DNA of 64,000 nt from Rhizobium sp. AQ_MP (GTDB taxonomy: Bacteria > Pseudomonadota > Alphaproteobacteria > Rhizobiales > Rhizobiaceae). The position numbers and the translations under genes were made by a program. Each line of letters starts with the position of its first letter. Within the stretch, counting starts at the first letter, position 1. Below the pieces are notes generated by a model. The model made no database searches. It was not told the origin of the DNA and saw nothing but the letters and a program-made list of their open reading frames with translations. Positions 1 through 8,444 of this stretch are shown piece by piece. The stretch covers positions 186,001 through 250,000 of the forward strand of contig NZ_JACJVI010000004.1 of assembly GCF_014237835.1 (NCBI RefSeq), written 5' to 3'.

Positions 1-75
1 TCGACTTCCGGGCCTTTTGTTTTTGGGGGATATCGGCCGGCAACGTCTCGAAATGAAACGAAATCGGCGCCCGGT

Positions 76-89
76 TTAGGTTGACCTAA
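76..89. repeat. short inverted repeat TTAGGT-TG-ACCTAA beyond the ubiA stop
   Basis: Two 6-base arms (TTAGGT and ACCTAA) flank a TG centre just beyond the ubiA stop codon. It is too short for a convincing terminator and has no T-tract. It could be an operator for a gene lying to the left of the window. This is only an observation of symmetry. Confidence 0.25.
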
Positions 90-96
90 GCGAAGT

Positions 97-1056
97 TCAG
101 GCGAAGGGAATAGCAGCGACCAGGCCCAGGAAGATGATCAGGCCGACACGATTGTTCGACTTGAACAACTTCAGGCATTGGGCGCCGTCATCGATATCGA
201 GAACCTTTATCTGCCAGGCGAAGAGGCCGGCTGCCATCAACAGACCGATCACGGCCGGGAAGGCGGCACCGCCTGCAAGGAAGGCCGACAGCAGGAGGAC
301 GAGCGTCAGTCCGTACAGTCCCGTCAGCCAGATCTTGGTGTCCTGACCGAAAAGGCGGGCGGTAGAGCGGACGCCGACAAGAGCATCGTCCTCGCGGTCC
401 TGATGGGCATAGATCGTGTCATAGCCGATCGTCCATGCGACAGCGCCGATGTAGAGCAGGACCGCTGCGAGCGAAAGATTGCCATGCAGTCCTGCCCAGC
501 CCATCAGGCCGCCCCAGGAAAATGCGAGGCCCAGGAAGAATTGCGGCCAGTCGGTGAAGCGTTTGGCAAAGGGATAGATCGCGACAACCGCGAGCGAGAG
601 GATGCCGAGCACGATCGAGAAGGTGTTGAAGCAGAGAAGGACAGCAAGCCCGACCAGCGACTGGATGACCATGAAGATCTTGGCGTCGCGGCGGCTGATG
701 CGACCTGACGGCAGGGGTCGCGAGCGGGTTCGGGCGACCTGATTGTCGATGTCGTGGTCGACGAGATCATTGTAGGTGCAGCCGGCGCCGCGCATAGCGA
801 CCGAGCCGATGAAGAAAAGCACGAGGTGGAAGACGAACAGGCCAACGCTCAGACGGTCTTCTGCGGCCAGCGCATTGGCCCCGAGCGCCGAAGACCAGAA
901 GCAAGGCCACATCAAGAGTTGCCAACCGATGGGCCGGTCCCAGCGGGCAAGCTGGGCATGGGGCCAAAGCCATCGCGGCAGGATGCGATAGACGAAGTTG
1001 TCGGAGGGCGCGTCAATGACGCGATCGATGTTCGGCTCGGTGGTGCTCATGGGCAA
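97..1056 (-). CDS. ubiA: 4-hydroxybenzoate polyprenyltransferase UbiA
   Basis: Inner-membrane prenyltransferase that joins the polyprenyl tail to 4-hydroxybenzoate in ubiquinone synthesis. The 319-residue protein has the two Asp-rich Mg-prenyl-diphosphate motifs of the family: NDLVDHDIDNQVARTRSRP near residues 96-114, and YDTIYAHQDREDD near residue 213. Between and around them lie about eight hydrophobic helices. The N-terminus is somewhat long (about 30 polar residues before RWDRPIGWQL), so the true start may be a little downstream. It fits with ispB at about 39 kb, which makes the polyprenyl donor. No operon partner is visible; the next gene upstream on the same strand is an unrelated outer membrane protein. 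Confidence 0.95.
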   Translation of the reverse strand: MPMSTTEPNIDRVIDAPSDNFVYRILPRWLWPHAQLARWDRPIGWQLLMWPCFWSSALGANALAAEDRLSVGLFVFHLVLFFIGSVAMRGAGCTYNDLVDHDIDNQVARTRSRPLPSGRISRRDAKIFMVIQSLVGLAVLLCFNTFSIVLGILSLAVVAIYPFAKRFTDWPQFFLGLAFSWGGLMGWAGLHGNLSLAAVLLYIGAVAWTIGYDTIYAHQDREDDALVGVRSTARLFGQDTKIWLTGLYGLTLVLLLSAFLAGGAAFPAVIGLLMAAGLFAWQIKVLDIDDGAQCLKLFKSNNRVGLIIFLGLVAAIPFA

Positions 1057-1131
1057 ACTGATAGAGCATGGGCGGTTGCAAGAAAACCGCCCGCCGTCGT
1101 TCGCCCGTTAAAATCGGCTGCGGCCTTTTCG

Positions 1132-1929
1132 TCAGTCGAAGCTGACGCCGAACCTGTAGCTCGCGGAGACACCGACCAGCAGCTGGTTTTCGCTGCCTTT
1201 CTGGCGGACCAGGCTTGAATCGGCTGCGGGACCCGCCAGCCGCTTGTATTCGGTGAAGGCGCTCATGGTGATCTTTTCGGTGGCGTTCCAGGTGATCGCA
1301 CCGCCTGCACCATAGGAGGTGACGCCGCCGTCCGGACTATACTGGCTGAGGCCCGATGCGGCGGATTCGGCTGCGTCGACGCCGTAATAGGTCGTGGTAT
1401 AGCCGCTGGTGGCAAAGGTCATCCGGGGACCGGCCGAGACCCTGAGGTCAGGGGCGATGTCGGCAAAGGCATCGACCGCGACATCGGCAACGAGGCCGTC
1501 ATGGGCGCGGATGCCCTGACGGACTTCACCTCGGGCGCGCATCCAGTCGGTGACATAGACATCGGCGAAGCCGCCGAGCTCTGCCCCCCACTTCACCTCG
1601 GACAGACCGCGCAGCGCATCATCCGTCCCGGCATCCCGTGGACGCACGAACTTGCCGACGACGCCGGCGCGGAGCACGTCGGTGTCGTAGATCGCGACGG
1701 ACGGATTGTCATTGCGGGAGGAGAAGCGCGGCGCGCCCCCACGACCAACGGAGATGATCGGCTGGAAGAACAGCTTGCGGTCCTTGGACCCTTCGAAGGT
1801 GGGTGCCGAAATCCCCGAGCCGCCCAGTGTGATGTACCAGTTGCCGGAAAAGAAGCCGTCGGCAAGCGCTGGCGAAGACCAAAGCGCCGACGATGCGGCA
1901 ATAACAGCAGCAATACGCAGCCCGTTCAT
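1132..1929 (-). CDS. MipA/OmpV family outer membrane protein
   Basis: Predicted 265-residue outer-membrane beta-barrel protein of the MipA/OmpV family. Members are porin-like or scaffold proteins for peptidoglycan enzymes; the exact role here is not known. I chose the ATG at 1929 because it begins a clean Sec signal peptide (MNGLRIAAVIAASSALWSS, cleavage after PALA). The longer reading frame to 1980 only adds unstructured residues before it. The mature part has the typical start DGFFSGNWYITLGGSG and alternating hydrophobic/aromatic strands, and ends in SYRFGVSFD with a terminal aromatic residue as barrels do. It is divergent from the aminotransferase gene. Confidence 0.85.
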   Translation of the reverse strand: MNGLRIAAVIAASSALWSSPALADGFFSGNWYITLGGSGISAPTFEGSKDRKLFFQPIISVGRGGAPRFSSRNDNPSVAIYDTDVLRAGVVGKFVRPRDAGTDDALRGLSEVKWGAELGGFADVYVTDWMRARGEVRQGIRAHDGLVADVAVDAFADIAPDLRVSAGPRMTFATSGYTTTYYGVDAAESAASGLSQYSPDGGVTSYGAGGAITWNATEKITMSAFTEYKRLAGPAADSSLVRQKGSENQLLVGVSASYRFGVSFD

Positions 1930-2229
1930 GAAGACCCCCAAGAAAACGCAGAACGAAAGACCCGAAGGCCGTGACTTCATCTTCGCTCAATATTTCAGGA
2001 ATCGGTTACGGGACCTTTAACCACGTCACCATTGCCGTCGCCCCGCATCGCGGCCCATCAGCGACGCTGATCGATCCATCAGTCAAGCTTCTGGAATCAC
2101 GGCGAAATCAGACAATCCTGGCGACACGTCGGCTATCGGGAGCAGATTTGTGTTTCGGGCGCGTGTTTCGCCTTGACCTTGCCCTCGTCGGCGACTTTCC
2201 TGCGGTGCAACGAGAACAGGAGACCCGCC
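1930..2229. other. 300-base intergenic region between divergent genes
   Basis: This space separates the OmpV-like gene (minus) from the aminotransferase gene (plus) and must hold both promoters. I see no clear operator, RNA gene or long inverted repeat in it. The only firm element is an AGGAGA ribosome binding site at about 2216-2222 ahead of the aminotransferase ATG. Confidence 0.5.
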
Positions 2230-3117
2230 ATGGCTGTCGATACATCCGCCCGCACCCCCACCTTCACCTATGTCGACGGCGAGTGGTTTTCCGGCAATCC
2301 GCCGCTAATCGGACCGGTGTCGCATGCGATGTGGCTGGGCTCGACGGTGTTTGACGGCGCCCGCTGGTTCGACGGCATAGCGCCGGATCTCGACCTGCAT
2401 TGCCAGCGCGTCAATCGCTCGGCCGAGAACATGGGCATGAAGGCGGTCATCGCGGCCGAAGAAATCGAACGCCTCGCCTGGGAGGGAATCGCCAAGTTCG
2501 ACGGCAAGACGGCGATCTACATCAAGCCGATGTATTGGGCCGAACATGGCCAGATGGGCTCGGTCGTCGCGGCCGATCCGGAATCGACCCGGTTTGCGCT
2601 TTGCCTGTTCGAGGCGCCGATGCACACCGCCAAGCCCTCGTCGCTGACGCTCTCTCCCTTCCGCCGCCCGACGCCGGAATGTGCGATGACGGATGCCAAA
2701 ACCGGTAGCCTTTACCCGAACTCCGGCCGCATGATCATCGATGCGCGCAAGCGCGGCTTCGACAATGCCCTGGTGCGCGACATGAACGGCAATGTGGTGG
2801 AGACCGCCTCCTCCAACGTCTTCATGGTCAAGGACGGGATCGTCTACACACCGGCTGCCAACCGCACCTTCCTTGCCGGGATCACGCGGGCCCGCGTCAT
2901 GGGGCTGCTGCGCGAGGCGGGCTTCGAGGTGCGCGAGGCGACGCTATCAGTCGAAGACTTCATGAATGCCGACGAGATCTTCCAGACCGGCAATTATTCC
3001 AAGGTGGTCCCGGTGACGCGGCTCGATGACGCGCAGTTCCAGGAAGGTCCGGTAACGCGCAAGGCGCTGGAGCTTTACATGGACTGGGCAAAGTCGACCG
3101 CTGGTACCGACGGCTGA
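2230..3117 (+). CDS. ilvE: branched-chain amino acid aminotransferase (class IV PLP enzyme)
   Basis: Cytoplasmic PLP enzyme that interconverts branched-chain amino acids and their 2-oxo acids. The 295-residue protein starts at the ATG at 2230, which has an AGGAGA site 8 bases upstream; an in-frame ATG at 2173 lacks one. Fold-type IV features are visible: GSTVFDGARWFDG near residue 37, the PLP-binding lysine in AMTDAKTGSLYPNS (about K157), and the phosphate-binding segment GNVVETASSNVFMVKDG. This is the form common in rhizobia, shorter than the eukaryotic type. A related class IV enzyme such as D-amino acid transaminase cannot be excluded from sequence alone. It stands alone, 85 bases before ptrB on the same strand. 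Confidence 0.88.
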   Translation: MAVDTSARTPTFTYVDGEWFSGNPPLIGPVSHAMWLGSTVFDGARWFDGIAPDLDLHCQRVNRSAENMGMKAVIAAEEIERLAWEGIAKFDGKTAIYIKPMYWAEHGQMGSVVAADPESTRFALCLFEAPMHTAKPSSLTLSPFRRPTPECAMTDAKTGSLYPNSGRMIIDARKRGFDNALVRDMNGNVVETASSNVFMVKDGIVYTPAANRTFLAGITRARVMGLLREAGFEVREATLSVEDFMNADEIFQTGNYSKVVPVTRLDDAQFQEGPVTRKALELYMDWAKSTAGTDG

Positions 3118-3202
3118 TCTCCGGCCGGCGGCGCTTGATCGCGCAGCACCCTGTCTCTATCTCTCGGTCAGACCGCTGTTCCATTTCCCGGAAGGAAATC
3201 CC

Positions 3203-5311
3203 TTGTCCGTCTTCAAGAACCTGCCCTCCCCGCCCGCTGCCGCCAAGAAGCGCGTCACGGATACCCGCCACGGGATCACCCGCACGGATGATTATGCCTG
3301 GCTGCGCGCCGACAACTGGCAGGCGATGTTCAAGGATACCTCCATCCTCGATCCGGAAATCCGCTCCTATCTGGAGGCAGAAAACGCCTATATGGAAGCG
3401 GCGATGGCCGACACGAAAGAACTGCAGGGCCAGCTCTTTGCCGAGATGAAGGGCCGTATCAAGGAAGACGATTCGTCGATCCCGATGAAGGACGGTCCGT
3501 TTGCTTACGGGTCTGCCTTCGTTACCGGCGGCGAGCAGCCGCGCTATTTCCGCATTCCGCGCGACGGCAATCCGAAGGACGAGGCGATCCGCGACCTGCT
3601 GCTCGACGGCGACAAGGAGGCAACGGGCAAGGACTATTTCCGCCTGTCCGGCATCGACCACACGACTGACCACGCCTTCGGCATCTGGGGTTACGACGAC
3701 AAGGGCTCGGAATACTACACGCTGCGGATCCGCGATCTCGCCACCAAGCAGGATCTCGATGACATCCTGGAAAATACCGCCGGTGGCGGGGTCTGGGCGC
3801 CCGACGGCAAGAGCTTCTTCTATACGCTGCAGGACGAGAACCACCGTCCGTCCAAGGTCTTCCACCATATCGTCGGCCAGCCGCAGGCCTCCGACCGGCT
3901 CGTCTACGAGGAGAAGGACCCCGGCTTCTTCATGGGCGTCGGCGGCTCGCTGCTCGACGATTTCATCTTCATCGACATCCACGACCACGAGACCTCGGAA
4001 TATCGCCTGCTCTCGACCAAGGACCTGATGGCGGAGCCTGTGCTCGTCGCCGAACGCGAGGAAGGGGTCGAGTATTCGATGACGGAGGGCGGCGACGTCT
4101 TCTACATCCTGACCAATGCGGACGGCGCGAAAGACTTCAAGATTGTCGAGGCACCGGTGACGGCTCCTGGTAAGGAGAACTGGAAAGAGGTGGTGCCGCA
4201 CGAGCCGGGCCGGCTGATCCTCAACCACATGGCCTTCGCTCGCCATCTCGTCTGGCTGGAGCGTCGCGAGGGCCTGCCGGTGATCATGATCCGTGACCGC
4301 AAGTCGGGCGAAGAGCATTCGATCGCCTTTGCCGAGGAAGCCTATTCGCTGGGGCTGCAGGGGGCTGCGGAATACGACACCGATGTCATCCGCTTCTCCT
4401 ATTCGTCGATGACGACGCCCTCGCAGTTGTTCGACTACAACATGGCGACGCGCGAGCGTACGCTTCTGAAGACCCAGGAAGTGCCGTCGGGCCACAACCC
4501 CGGGGACTACGTTACCCGCCGGGTGTTTGCCGAGGCGCATGACGGCGAGAAGGTGCCGGTCACCCTGCTCTATCGCAAGGATACGAAGCTCGACGGTTCG
4601 GCGCCCTGCCTGCTCTATGGCTACGGCGCCTATGGCATCACCATTCCCGCCGGCTTCAACACCAATTGCCTGTCGCTCGCCGATCGCGGCTTCGTCTATG
4701 CGATTGCCCATATCCGCGGCGGCAAGGACAAGGGCTTCTCCTGGTATGAAGACGGCAAGATGGAAAAGAAGGTCAACACCTTCAAGGACTTCATCTCGGC
4801 CGCCGACCACCTGGTGAAGCAAGGCTTCACCGCTTACGACCGGATCATCGCCGAAGGCGGGTCTGCTGGCGGCATGCTGATGGGGGCGGTCGCCAACATG
4901 GCGCCGGAAAAATTCGCCGGCATCATCGCCGCCGTGCCCTTTGTCGATGTGCTGAACACCATGCTCGACGACACCCTGCCGCTCACCCCGCCGGAATGGC
5001 CCGAATGGGGCAATCCGATCGAGTCGGAAGAGGAATATCGCTGGATCGCTGCCTATAGCCCCTACGACAATGTCGAGAAAAAGCCTTACCCGCCGATCAT
5101 CGCGCTTTCGGGCCTGACCGATCCGCGCGTGACCTATTGGGAGCCGACCAAGTGGATCGCGCGGCTACGCGCCACCGCGCCGGAGGCCGGTCCCTTCCTG
5201 CTCAAAACCAACATGGCCGCCGGCCATGGCGGCAAGTCGGGACGTTTCCAGCGGCTGGAAGAGATCGCGTTCGAATATGCCTATGCGATCAAGGTGGCGG
5301 GTAAGATGTGA
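3203..5311 (+). CDS. ptrB: oligopeptidase B (S9 prolyl oligopeptidase family)
   Basis: Cytoplasmic serine peptidase that cuts short peptides after basic residues. It has 702 residues, the usual family length. The start is a TTG at 3203 preceded by GGAAGGA; no ATG fits better. The N-terminal half is the seven-bladed propeller (residues about 75-400) and the C-terminal half is the alpha/beta hydrolase. The catalytic triad can be placed: Ser554 in GGSAGGMLMG, Asp640 in GLTDPRVTYW and His675 in AAGHGGKSGR. Oligopeptidase B is typical in rhizobia; a prolyl oligopeptidase assignment is less likely because of the YGYGAYG and EWPEWGNP segments characteristic of PtrB. A small hairpin with a TTCG loop follows the gene. 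Confidence 0.93.
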   Translation: MSVFKNLPSPPAAAKKRVTDTRHGITRTDDYAWLRADNWQAMFKDTSILDPEIRSYLEAENAYMEAAMADTKELQGQLFAEMKGRIKEDDSSIPMKDGPFAYGSAFVTGGEQPRYFRIPRDGNPKDEAIRDLLLDGDKEATGKDYFRLSGIDHTTDHAFGIWGYDDKGSEYYTLRIRDLATKQDLDDILENTAGGGVWAPDGKSFFYTLQDENHRPSKVFHHIVGQPQASDRLVYEEKDPGFFMGVGGSLLDDFIFIDIHDHETSEYRLLSTKDLMAEPVLVAEREEGVEYSMTEGGDVFYILTNADGAKDFKIVEAPVTAPGKENWKEVVPHEPGRLILNHMAFARHLVWLERREGLPVIMIRDRKSGEEHSIAFAEEAYSLGLQGAAEYDTDVIRFSYSSMTTPSQLFDYNMATRERTLLKTQEVPSGHNPGDYVTRRVFAEAHDGEKVPVTLLYRKDTKLDGSAPCLLYGYGAYGITIPAGFNTNCLSLADRGFVYAIAHIRGGKDKGFSWYEDGKMEKKVNTFKDFISAADHLVKQGFTAYDRIIAEGGSAGGMLMGAVANMAPEKFAGIIAAVPFVDVLNTMLDDTLPLTPPEWPEWGNPIESEEEYRWIAAYSPYDNVEKKPYPPIIALSGLTDPRVTYWEPTKWIARLRATAPEAGPFLLKTNMAAGHGGKSGRFQRLEEIAFEYAYAIKVAGKM

Positions 5312-5358
5312 GGCGGTGACCCCAGTCACATTCCGCAAGCATTGATGGGTGTGTTTTG

Positions 5359-5378
5359 GGCATTGCTTCGGCAATGCC
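5359..5378 (+). terminator. UUCG-loop hairpin downstream of ptrB, no U-tract
   Basis: GGCATTGC and GCAATGCC pair perfectly over 8 bases around a TTCG tetraloop, 48 bases after the ptrB stop. No run of T follows on either strand, so intrinsic termination is doubtful; it may instead protect the 3' end of the transcript. Confidence 0.4.
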
Positions 5379-5532
5379 TGAAATTGTCTTCGCTAAAATT
5401 CGCGATTCGTCGCGCCTACTTTCAGACGTTTCGTTTCGCAAGGCCCAATCGTCATAATGCGCCGCAGCACGCAAGCTTCGCGCAAGGTTGAATGGTTAAC
5501 AAAAGGTTAATTCTTCAACCGGGGTGTCCGCC

Positions 5533-5850
5533 ATGAGGATTGAAAGCGGCCTGAGCAGCTACTCGTATCAAAGCCGGCACGTGCCGAACACGGTCGGCAC
5601 GGAGGATGCTGCACCCGAAACGGCAAACACCAATACGCCCCGCGCCAGCGGTGCCAGCACGTTTTCGAGCACGCTTCTCTCCAACCAGCTGGCCTCGGCT
5701 CTGTGGACCGTCGAAGGCTCGCGCAAGGCGATCGTTGATATCGGCAACAGCCAGAACCGGGATCGCCAGCCTGCGGATTCGCGGGTTCAGATGGTGGAAG
5801 CGGCCTATCGCGAATACGAAATCCCTCCTTCGCCCTATCAGGAATTCTGA
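5533..5850 (+). CDS. small hypothetical protein
   Basis: A 105-residue polar protein (starting MRIESGLSSYSY if the second Met is counted) that I do not recognise. It has no signal peptide, membrane segment or known domain. The first half is rich in Ser, Thr and Ala and looks disordered. The second half, from about LLSNQLASALWTVEG to VEAAYREYEIPPSP, could form two helices. An in-frame GTG at 5524 is an alternative start. It is followed 15 bases later by a strong 13-bp-stem hairpin, which supports it being a real, separately terminated gene. Confidence 0.6.
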   Translation: MRIESGLSSYSYQSRHVPNTVGTEDAAPETANTNTPRASGASTFSSTLLSNQLASALWTVEGSRKAIVDIGNSQNRDRQPADSRVQMVEAAYREYEIPPSPYQEF

Positions 5851-5865
5851 TCCGACGATGCGGTC

Positions 5866-5903
5866 AAGAAGGCCGGCCGGCATGAAGCCTGGCCGGCCTT
5901 CTT
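5866..5903. terminator. bidirectional terminator between convergent genes
   Basis: A 13-base perfect stem (AAGAAGGCCGGCC pairing with GGCCGGCCTTCTT) around a 12-base loop lies between the convergent 5533 gene and the CDF exporter gene. The outer A/T ends of the stem supply short U runs in both directions. Confidence 0.8.
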
Positions 5904-5917
5904 GCATCTGGAATCCT

Positions 5918-6649
5918 TCAGGAGTGTCGATGCGCGTGATCAGCACCGTGTCCGTGCTGAGCGTGACCATGGTCATGCCCCGCTTCGCAGGAAGCCTTTT
6001 CCGCCCCACAGCAGGACGATGACAAGGTGATCGCCTCGCCCGCCCTCCACTCGCTGTAACTCTGGCTGAGGATCTGGAAGGAAGAATTCAGAAAAAGGCC
6101 CGCCATGATGCCGGCGACGATCAGGTCGGGCCAGGCGGTGGCCGTCCCCCAGACGCCCAGTGCCGCGATCATGACGATGACATTGCCGATCGCATCATTA
6201 CGCGAGCAGAGCCAGACCGAGCGGACATTGGCATCGCCATCCTTGTAGGACATCAGAAGCAGAACGCTGGCGATATTGGCGGCGAGCGCGAGGAAGCCAA
6301 CGGACCCCATAACAGGCGCCTCGGGTACCCCACCCTGAAAGACCCGCCAAATGGTAGAGCCAAAAACCCAGAGCCCCATCAGGAAGAGGCTTCCCCCCTT
6401 GGCAGCGGCCGCCAAGCTGCGGGTTTTGAGCGATGCTCCGATCACGGCGAGCGAAATGCCATAGGTCACGGCATCGGCGAAGAAATCCAGGGCATCGGCC
6501 TGCAGCGCCTGGGAACGGGCCATCTGTCCGGCGGTCATCTCGACGGCGAACATGGCGGCATTGATGGCAATCACCATCCAGAGCCGGCGTTTGTAGGTTT
6601 CGGACATGCCGTCGAAAGGGGCATGGTCATGGCCGCAGGCTGCACTCAT
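5918..6649 (-). CDS. cation diffusion facilitator without C-terminal domain, His-rich tail
   Basis: Inner-membrane metal cation/proton antiporter of the CDF superfamily, 243 residues with six hydrophobic helices. The TM2 metal site is DxxxD in QADALDFFADAVTYG, and TM5 carries CSRNDAIGN instead of the usual HxxxD. CDF proteins normally have an approximately 80-residue cytoplasmic dimer domain after TM6. Here it is replaced by about 40 residues with a CC pair, a further Cys and about ten His (AGHDHGHAQHGHGADHAHRHS), which looks like a metal-binding tail. The N-terminus also has CGHDH. The divergent MerR gene and the MerR-type promoter directly upstream indicate metal-induced expression. Zn, Cd or Co are the likely substrates, but this cannot be fixed from sequence. 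Confidence 0.88.
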   Translation of the reverse strand: MSAACGHDHAPFDGMSETYKRRLWMVIAINAAMFAVEMTAGQMARSQALQADALDFFADAVTYGISLAVIGASLKTRSLAAAAKGGSLFLMGLWVFGSTIWRVFQGGVPEAPVMGSVGFLALAANIASVLLLMSYKDGDANVRSVWLCSRNDAIGNVIVMIAALGVWGTATAWPDLIVAGIMAGLFLNSSFQILSQSYSEWRAGEAITLSSSCCGAEKASCEAGHDHGHAQHGHGADHAHRHS

Positions 6650-6687
6650 TTCTCATTTCCTTCAGGTCTTGATGTGGTCACGCATCG

Positions 6688-6718
6688 ACCTTAGGATCTC
6701 TAGTAACTAGAGGTTCAA
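6688..6718 (-). promoter_or_regulatory. MerR-type promoter and operator of the CDF gene
   Basis: Reading the minus strand there is a -35 TTGAAC (6718-6713), a spacer of exactly 19 bases and a -10 TAAGGT (6693-6688). The spacer contains a 15-base near-perfect palindrome, CTCTAGT-T-ACTAGAG (6698-6712). An over-long 19-base spacer holding a dyad is the hallmark of promoters that MerR-family activators untwist. It lies 39 bases from the CDF start and ends 14 bases before the merR start, so it can also serve autoregulation. Confidence 0.9.
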
Positions 6719-6732
6719 GAGGTTTTTTTTCC

Positions 6733-7146
6733 ATGTTTTCGATCGGAGATCTGTCGCGGCGCGCCGGGGTGAAGGTGCCGACCATCCGCTACTACGAGCA
6801 GATGGGGCTGATCTCGGCACCTGACCGCACCGAGGGCAACCAGCGCCGCTACGAGAAGACCGATCTCGAGCGGCTGACCTTCATCCGCCATGCGCGGGAT
6901 CTCGGCTTTCCGATCGAGGCGATCCGGGAGCTCCTGACGCTCAGCCGCCACCCGGAAGAACCCTGTGAGAGGGCCGACCAGATTGCCCGGGAACAGCTGG
7001 AGGAGGTGCGCGAGAAGATCGTACGGCTGAAAAAGCTGGAGGCGGAACTCGCCCGCATCGTCTCGCATGCCGATTGTCATACGGTGGGCGATTGTTATGT
7101 GATCCGGGCGCTCTCCGATCACGGTCTTTGCGAACACGAGCATTGA
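6733..7146 (+). CDS. MerR family metal-responsive regulator (ZntR/CadR-like)
   Basis: A 137-residue MerR-family activator. The N-terminal winged helix-turn-helix is clear: FSIGDLSRRAGVKVPTIRYYE, then NQRRYEKTDLERL. A long dimerisation helix covers about residues 85-115. Cysteines lie at positions suited to metal binding: EEPCERAD at the start of the dimer helix, HADCHTVGDC in the metal-binding loop, and a C-terminal CEHEH. This pattern is that of Zn/Cd/Pb sensors rather than CueR (CxC-short loop) or SoxR. It is divergent from the CDF exporter and shares its operator region. The cupin gene follows after 10 bases and is probably cotranscribed. Confidence 0.9.
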   Translation: MFSIGDLSRRAGVKVPTIRYYEQMGLISAPDRTEGNQRRYEKTDLERLTFIRHARDLGFPIEAIRELLTLSRHPEEPCERADQIAREQLEEVREKIVRLKKLEAELARIVSHADCHTVGDCYVIRALSDHGLCEHEH

Positions 7147-7156
7147 GGAGCGCACC

Positions 7157-7615
7157 ATGCCTGTCATCCGTCCGCAAGATGCGCCACTCGAAGAGGGCAA
7201 GGGCGAAGGATTGAATGACGAACTCGGACCCTATTCCGCTCGGCTGCTGTCCGATGCCGGTGGACTGACGCAATTCGGCGCCTTTCTCGAAACGCTGCCG
7301 CCGGGCTCCTTTTCCTCGCACAAACACTGGCATGAGCAGGAGGACGAGTTCGTATATGTGCTCTCGGGAAGGGTGATGCTGAACGAGGGTGATGCCCTGA
7401 CCGAGATGCGGCCTGGCGCTGCAGCCACCTTCAAGGCGGGTGTCGCGGTCGGCCATCGGCTGGAGAACCGCTCGGACGAGCCGGCGACCTATCTGGTGGT
7501 GGGCACGCGATCGCCTGACGATGTGGTCCATTACGCAGACAAGGATCTGCTGCTGACCAAGGTGGGGTTCGAGAAGCGGCTGACGACGAAGACGGGGGTT
7601 AAGGTCGAGCGGTGA
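7157..7615 (+). CDS. cupin domain protein
   Basis: A 152-residue single-domain cupin. The metal-binding motif 1 is seen at HKHWHEQEDEFVYVLSG (about residues 55-71): two His, a Glu and the following Gly. Motif 2 is GVAVGHRLENRSDEPATYLVVG (about 94-115). The N-terminal PYSARLLSDAGGLTQFG resembles cupins acting on sugars or amino acids, but no substrate can be named. It follows merR by 10 bases with a GGAG site, so its expression is likely tied to the metal regulator. Small cupins near metal-response genes are often of unknown function. Confidence 0.82.
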   Translation: MPVIRPQDAPLEEGKGEGLNDELGPYSARLLSDAGGLTQFGAFLETLPPGSFSSHKHWHEQEDEFVYVLSGRVMLNEGDALTEMRPGAAATFKAGVAVGHRLENRSDEPATYLVVGTRSPDDVVHYADKDLLLTKVGFEKRLTTKTGVKVER

Positions 7616-7623
7616 GCCGGCGC

Positions 7624-7983
7624 TTAGGCCGCCGACTCGATTTCGAACTCGAAGTGTATCCTGTCGTAGGGAAAAACCACGCCGTCATCTACCCTATCGA
7701 TAACACCGCTCTTCAAGAGGGTGTCAAGATCGGCATGAACCGCCTTGAAGTCGCGACCGGCACGCCGCGCAACCTCCCGCATGGTCAACGGCCCCTGTCC
7801 TGTCATCAACTTAACGATCTCAAGCCTCTTGGGGGTCAAAATCCCATGCATCGCTTCCCAAGAGGGGAAACTCAGGCTGAACTCGCCGCGGGGAGCCGCC
7901 TGACCGGTAGCAGCCTTCATGGCATCGGCGAGCGCCTCCATCGTCTGCTCCAGACTTTCGATCTTAACCTTGAGCGTTGTCAT
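7624..7983 (-). CDS. tumA: TumA-type antitoxin (MarR-like HTH, HVO_A0114 family)
   Basis: A 119-residue winged-helix DNA-binding protein. The C-terminal half holds the helix-turn-helix: ILTPKRLEIVKLMTGQGPLTMREVARRAGRDFKAVHADLDTLLKSGVI. The N-terminal part (KVKIESLEQTMEALADAM) is a short amphipathic helix. The gene overlaps the end of the tumE gene by 20 bases. Toxin-first order with overlap is typical of TumE/TumA-type modules, where the HTH partner is the antitoxin and autorepressor. It ends 9 bases from the convergent cupin gene. Confidence 0.8.
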   Translation of the reverse strand: MTTLKVKIESLEQTMEALADAMKAATGQAAPRGEFSLSFPSWEAMHGILTPKRLEIVKLMTGQGPLTMREVARRAGRDFKAVHADLDTLLKSGVIDRVDDGVVFPYDRIHFEFEIESAA

Positions 7984-8263
7984 CCAGCCATCCTTTCACG
8001 TCTGCAAGAAAATCCGCGGTCAACTGGTCGATGCCAATGAACGCGTAAGGAGCTTCAATGGCTCCGACATGCCGGTGATCGCCCTTCCCGGCCTCATTGT
8101 CATAACGCAGCACACATACGCCTTCTGAAACGAGGGCGAGGCTATATTTGAACTCATGAAGGCTACCCCGCACGGCAACCGGAACATGCCATATCAGTAT
8201 CTCGACGAACACACCGTCGCACACAAAGCTGCGCATCCTCCGGATCAACGTCGCCTTCGCCAT
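7964..8263 (-). CDS. tumE: TumE-family toxin (DUF6516)
   Basis: A 99-residue protein matching the TumE toxin family by its conserved middle: FVEILIWHVPVAVRGSLHEFKYSLALV, followed by VCVLRYDNEAGKGDHRHVG and an acidic FIGIDQLTADFLADV tail. The family is the toxin of a type II toxin-antitoxin pair; its cellular target has not been settled to my knowledge. The ATG at 8263 has GAGGTG close upstream. A small inverted repeat (ATGGA-N6-TCCAT, 8284-8299) sits just upstream and could be the autoregulatory operator. Confidence 0.82.
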   Translation of the reverse strand: MAKATLIRRMRSFVCDGVFVEILIWHVPVAVRGSLHEFKYSLALVSEGVCVLRYDNEAGKGDHRHVGAIEAPYAFIGIDQLTADFLADVKGWLDDNAQG

Positions 8264-8444
8264 CCATCACCTCACGGCCGGTGATGGACATTACTCCATC
8301 AGCGGCTGTCCGAAAAGATCGCCGTTGACAATCGATCCAATCTGGCGCATCACAGCCGCCATGATCGACATTCGCGCAAACATCGCCTGCACGTATTTTT
8401 GGGCCTACCGGTAACCGGCGGCCCGACAAGATCACATTGTCAAC

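Noticed and set aside
2960..4822. A 620-residue open frame on the minus strand
   Set aside because: It lies antisense to oligopeptidase B, which has a full catalytic triad. High GC content gives long antisense frames; the product resembles no known protein.
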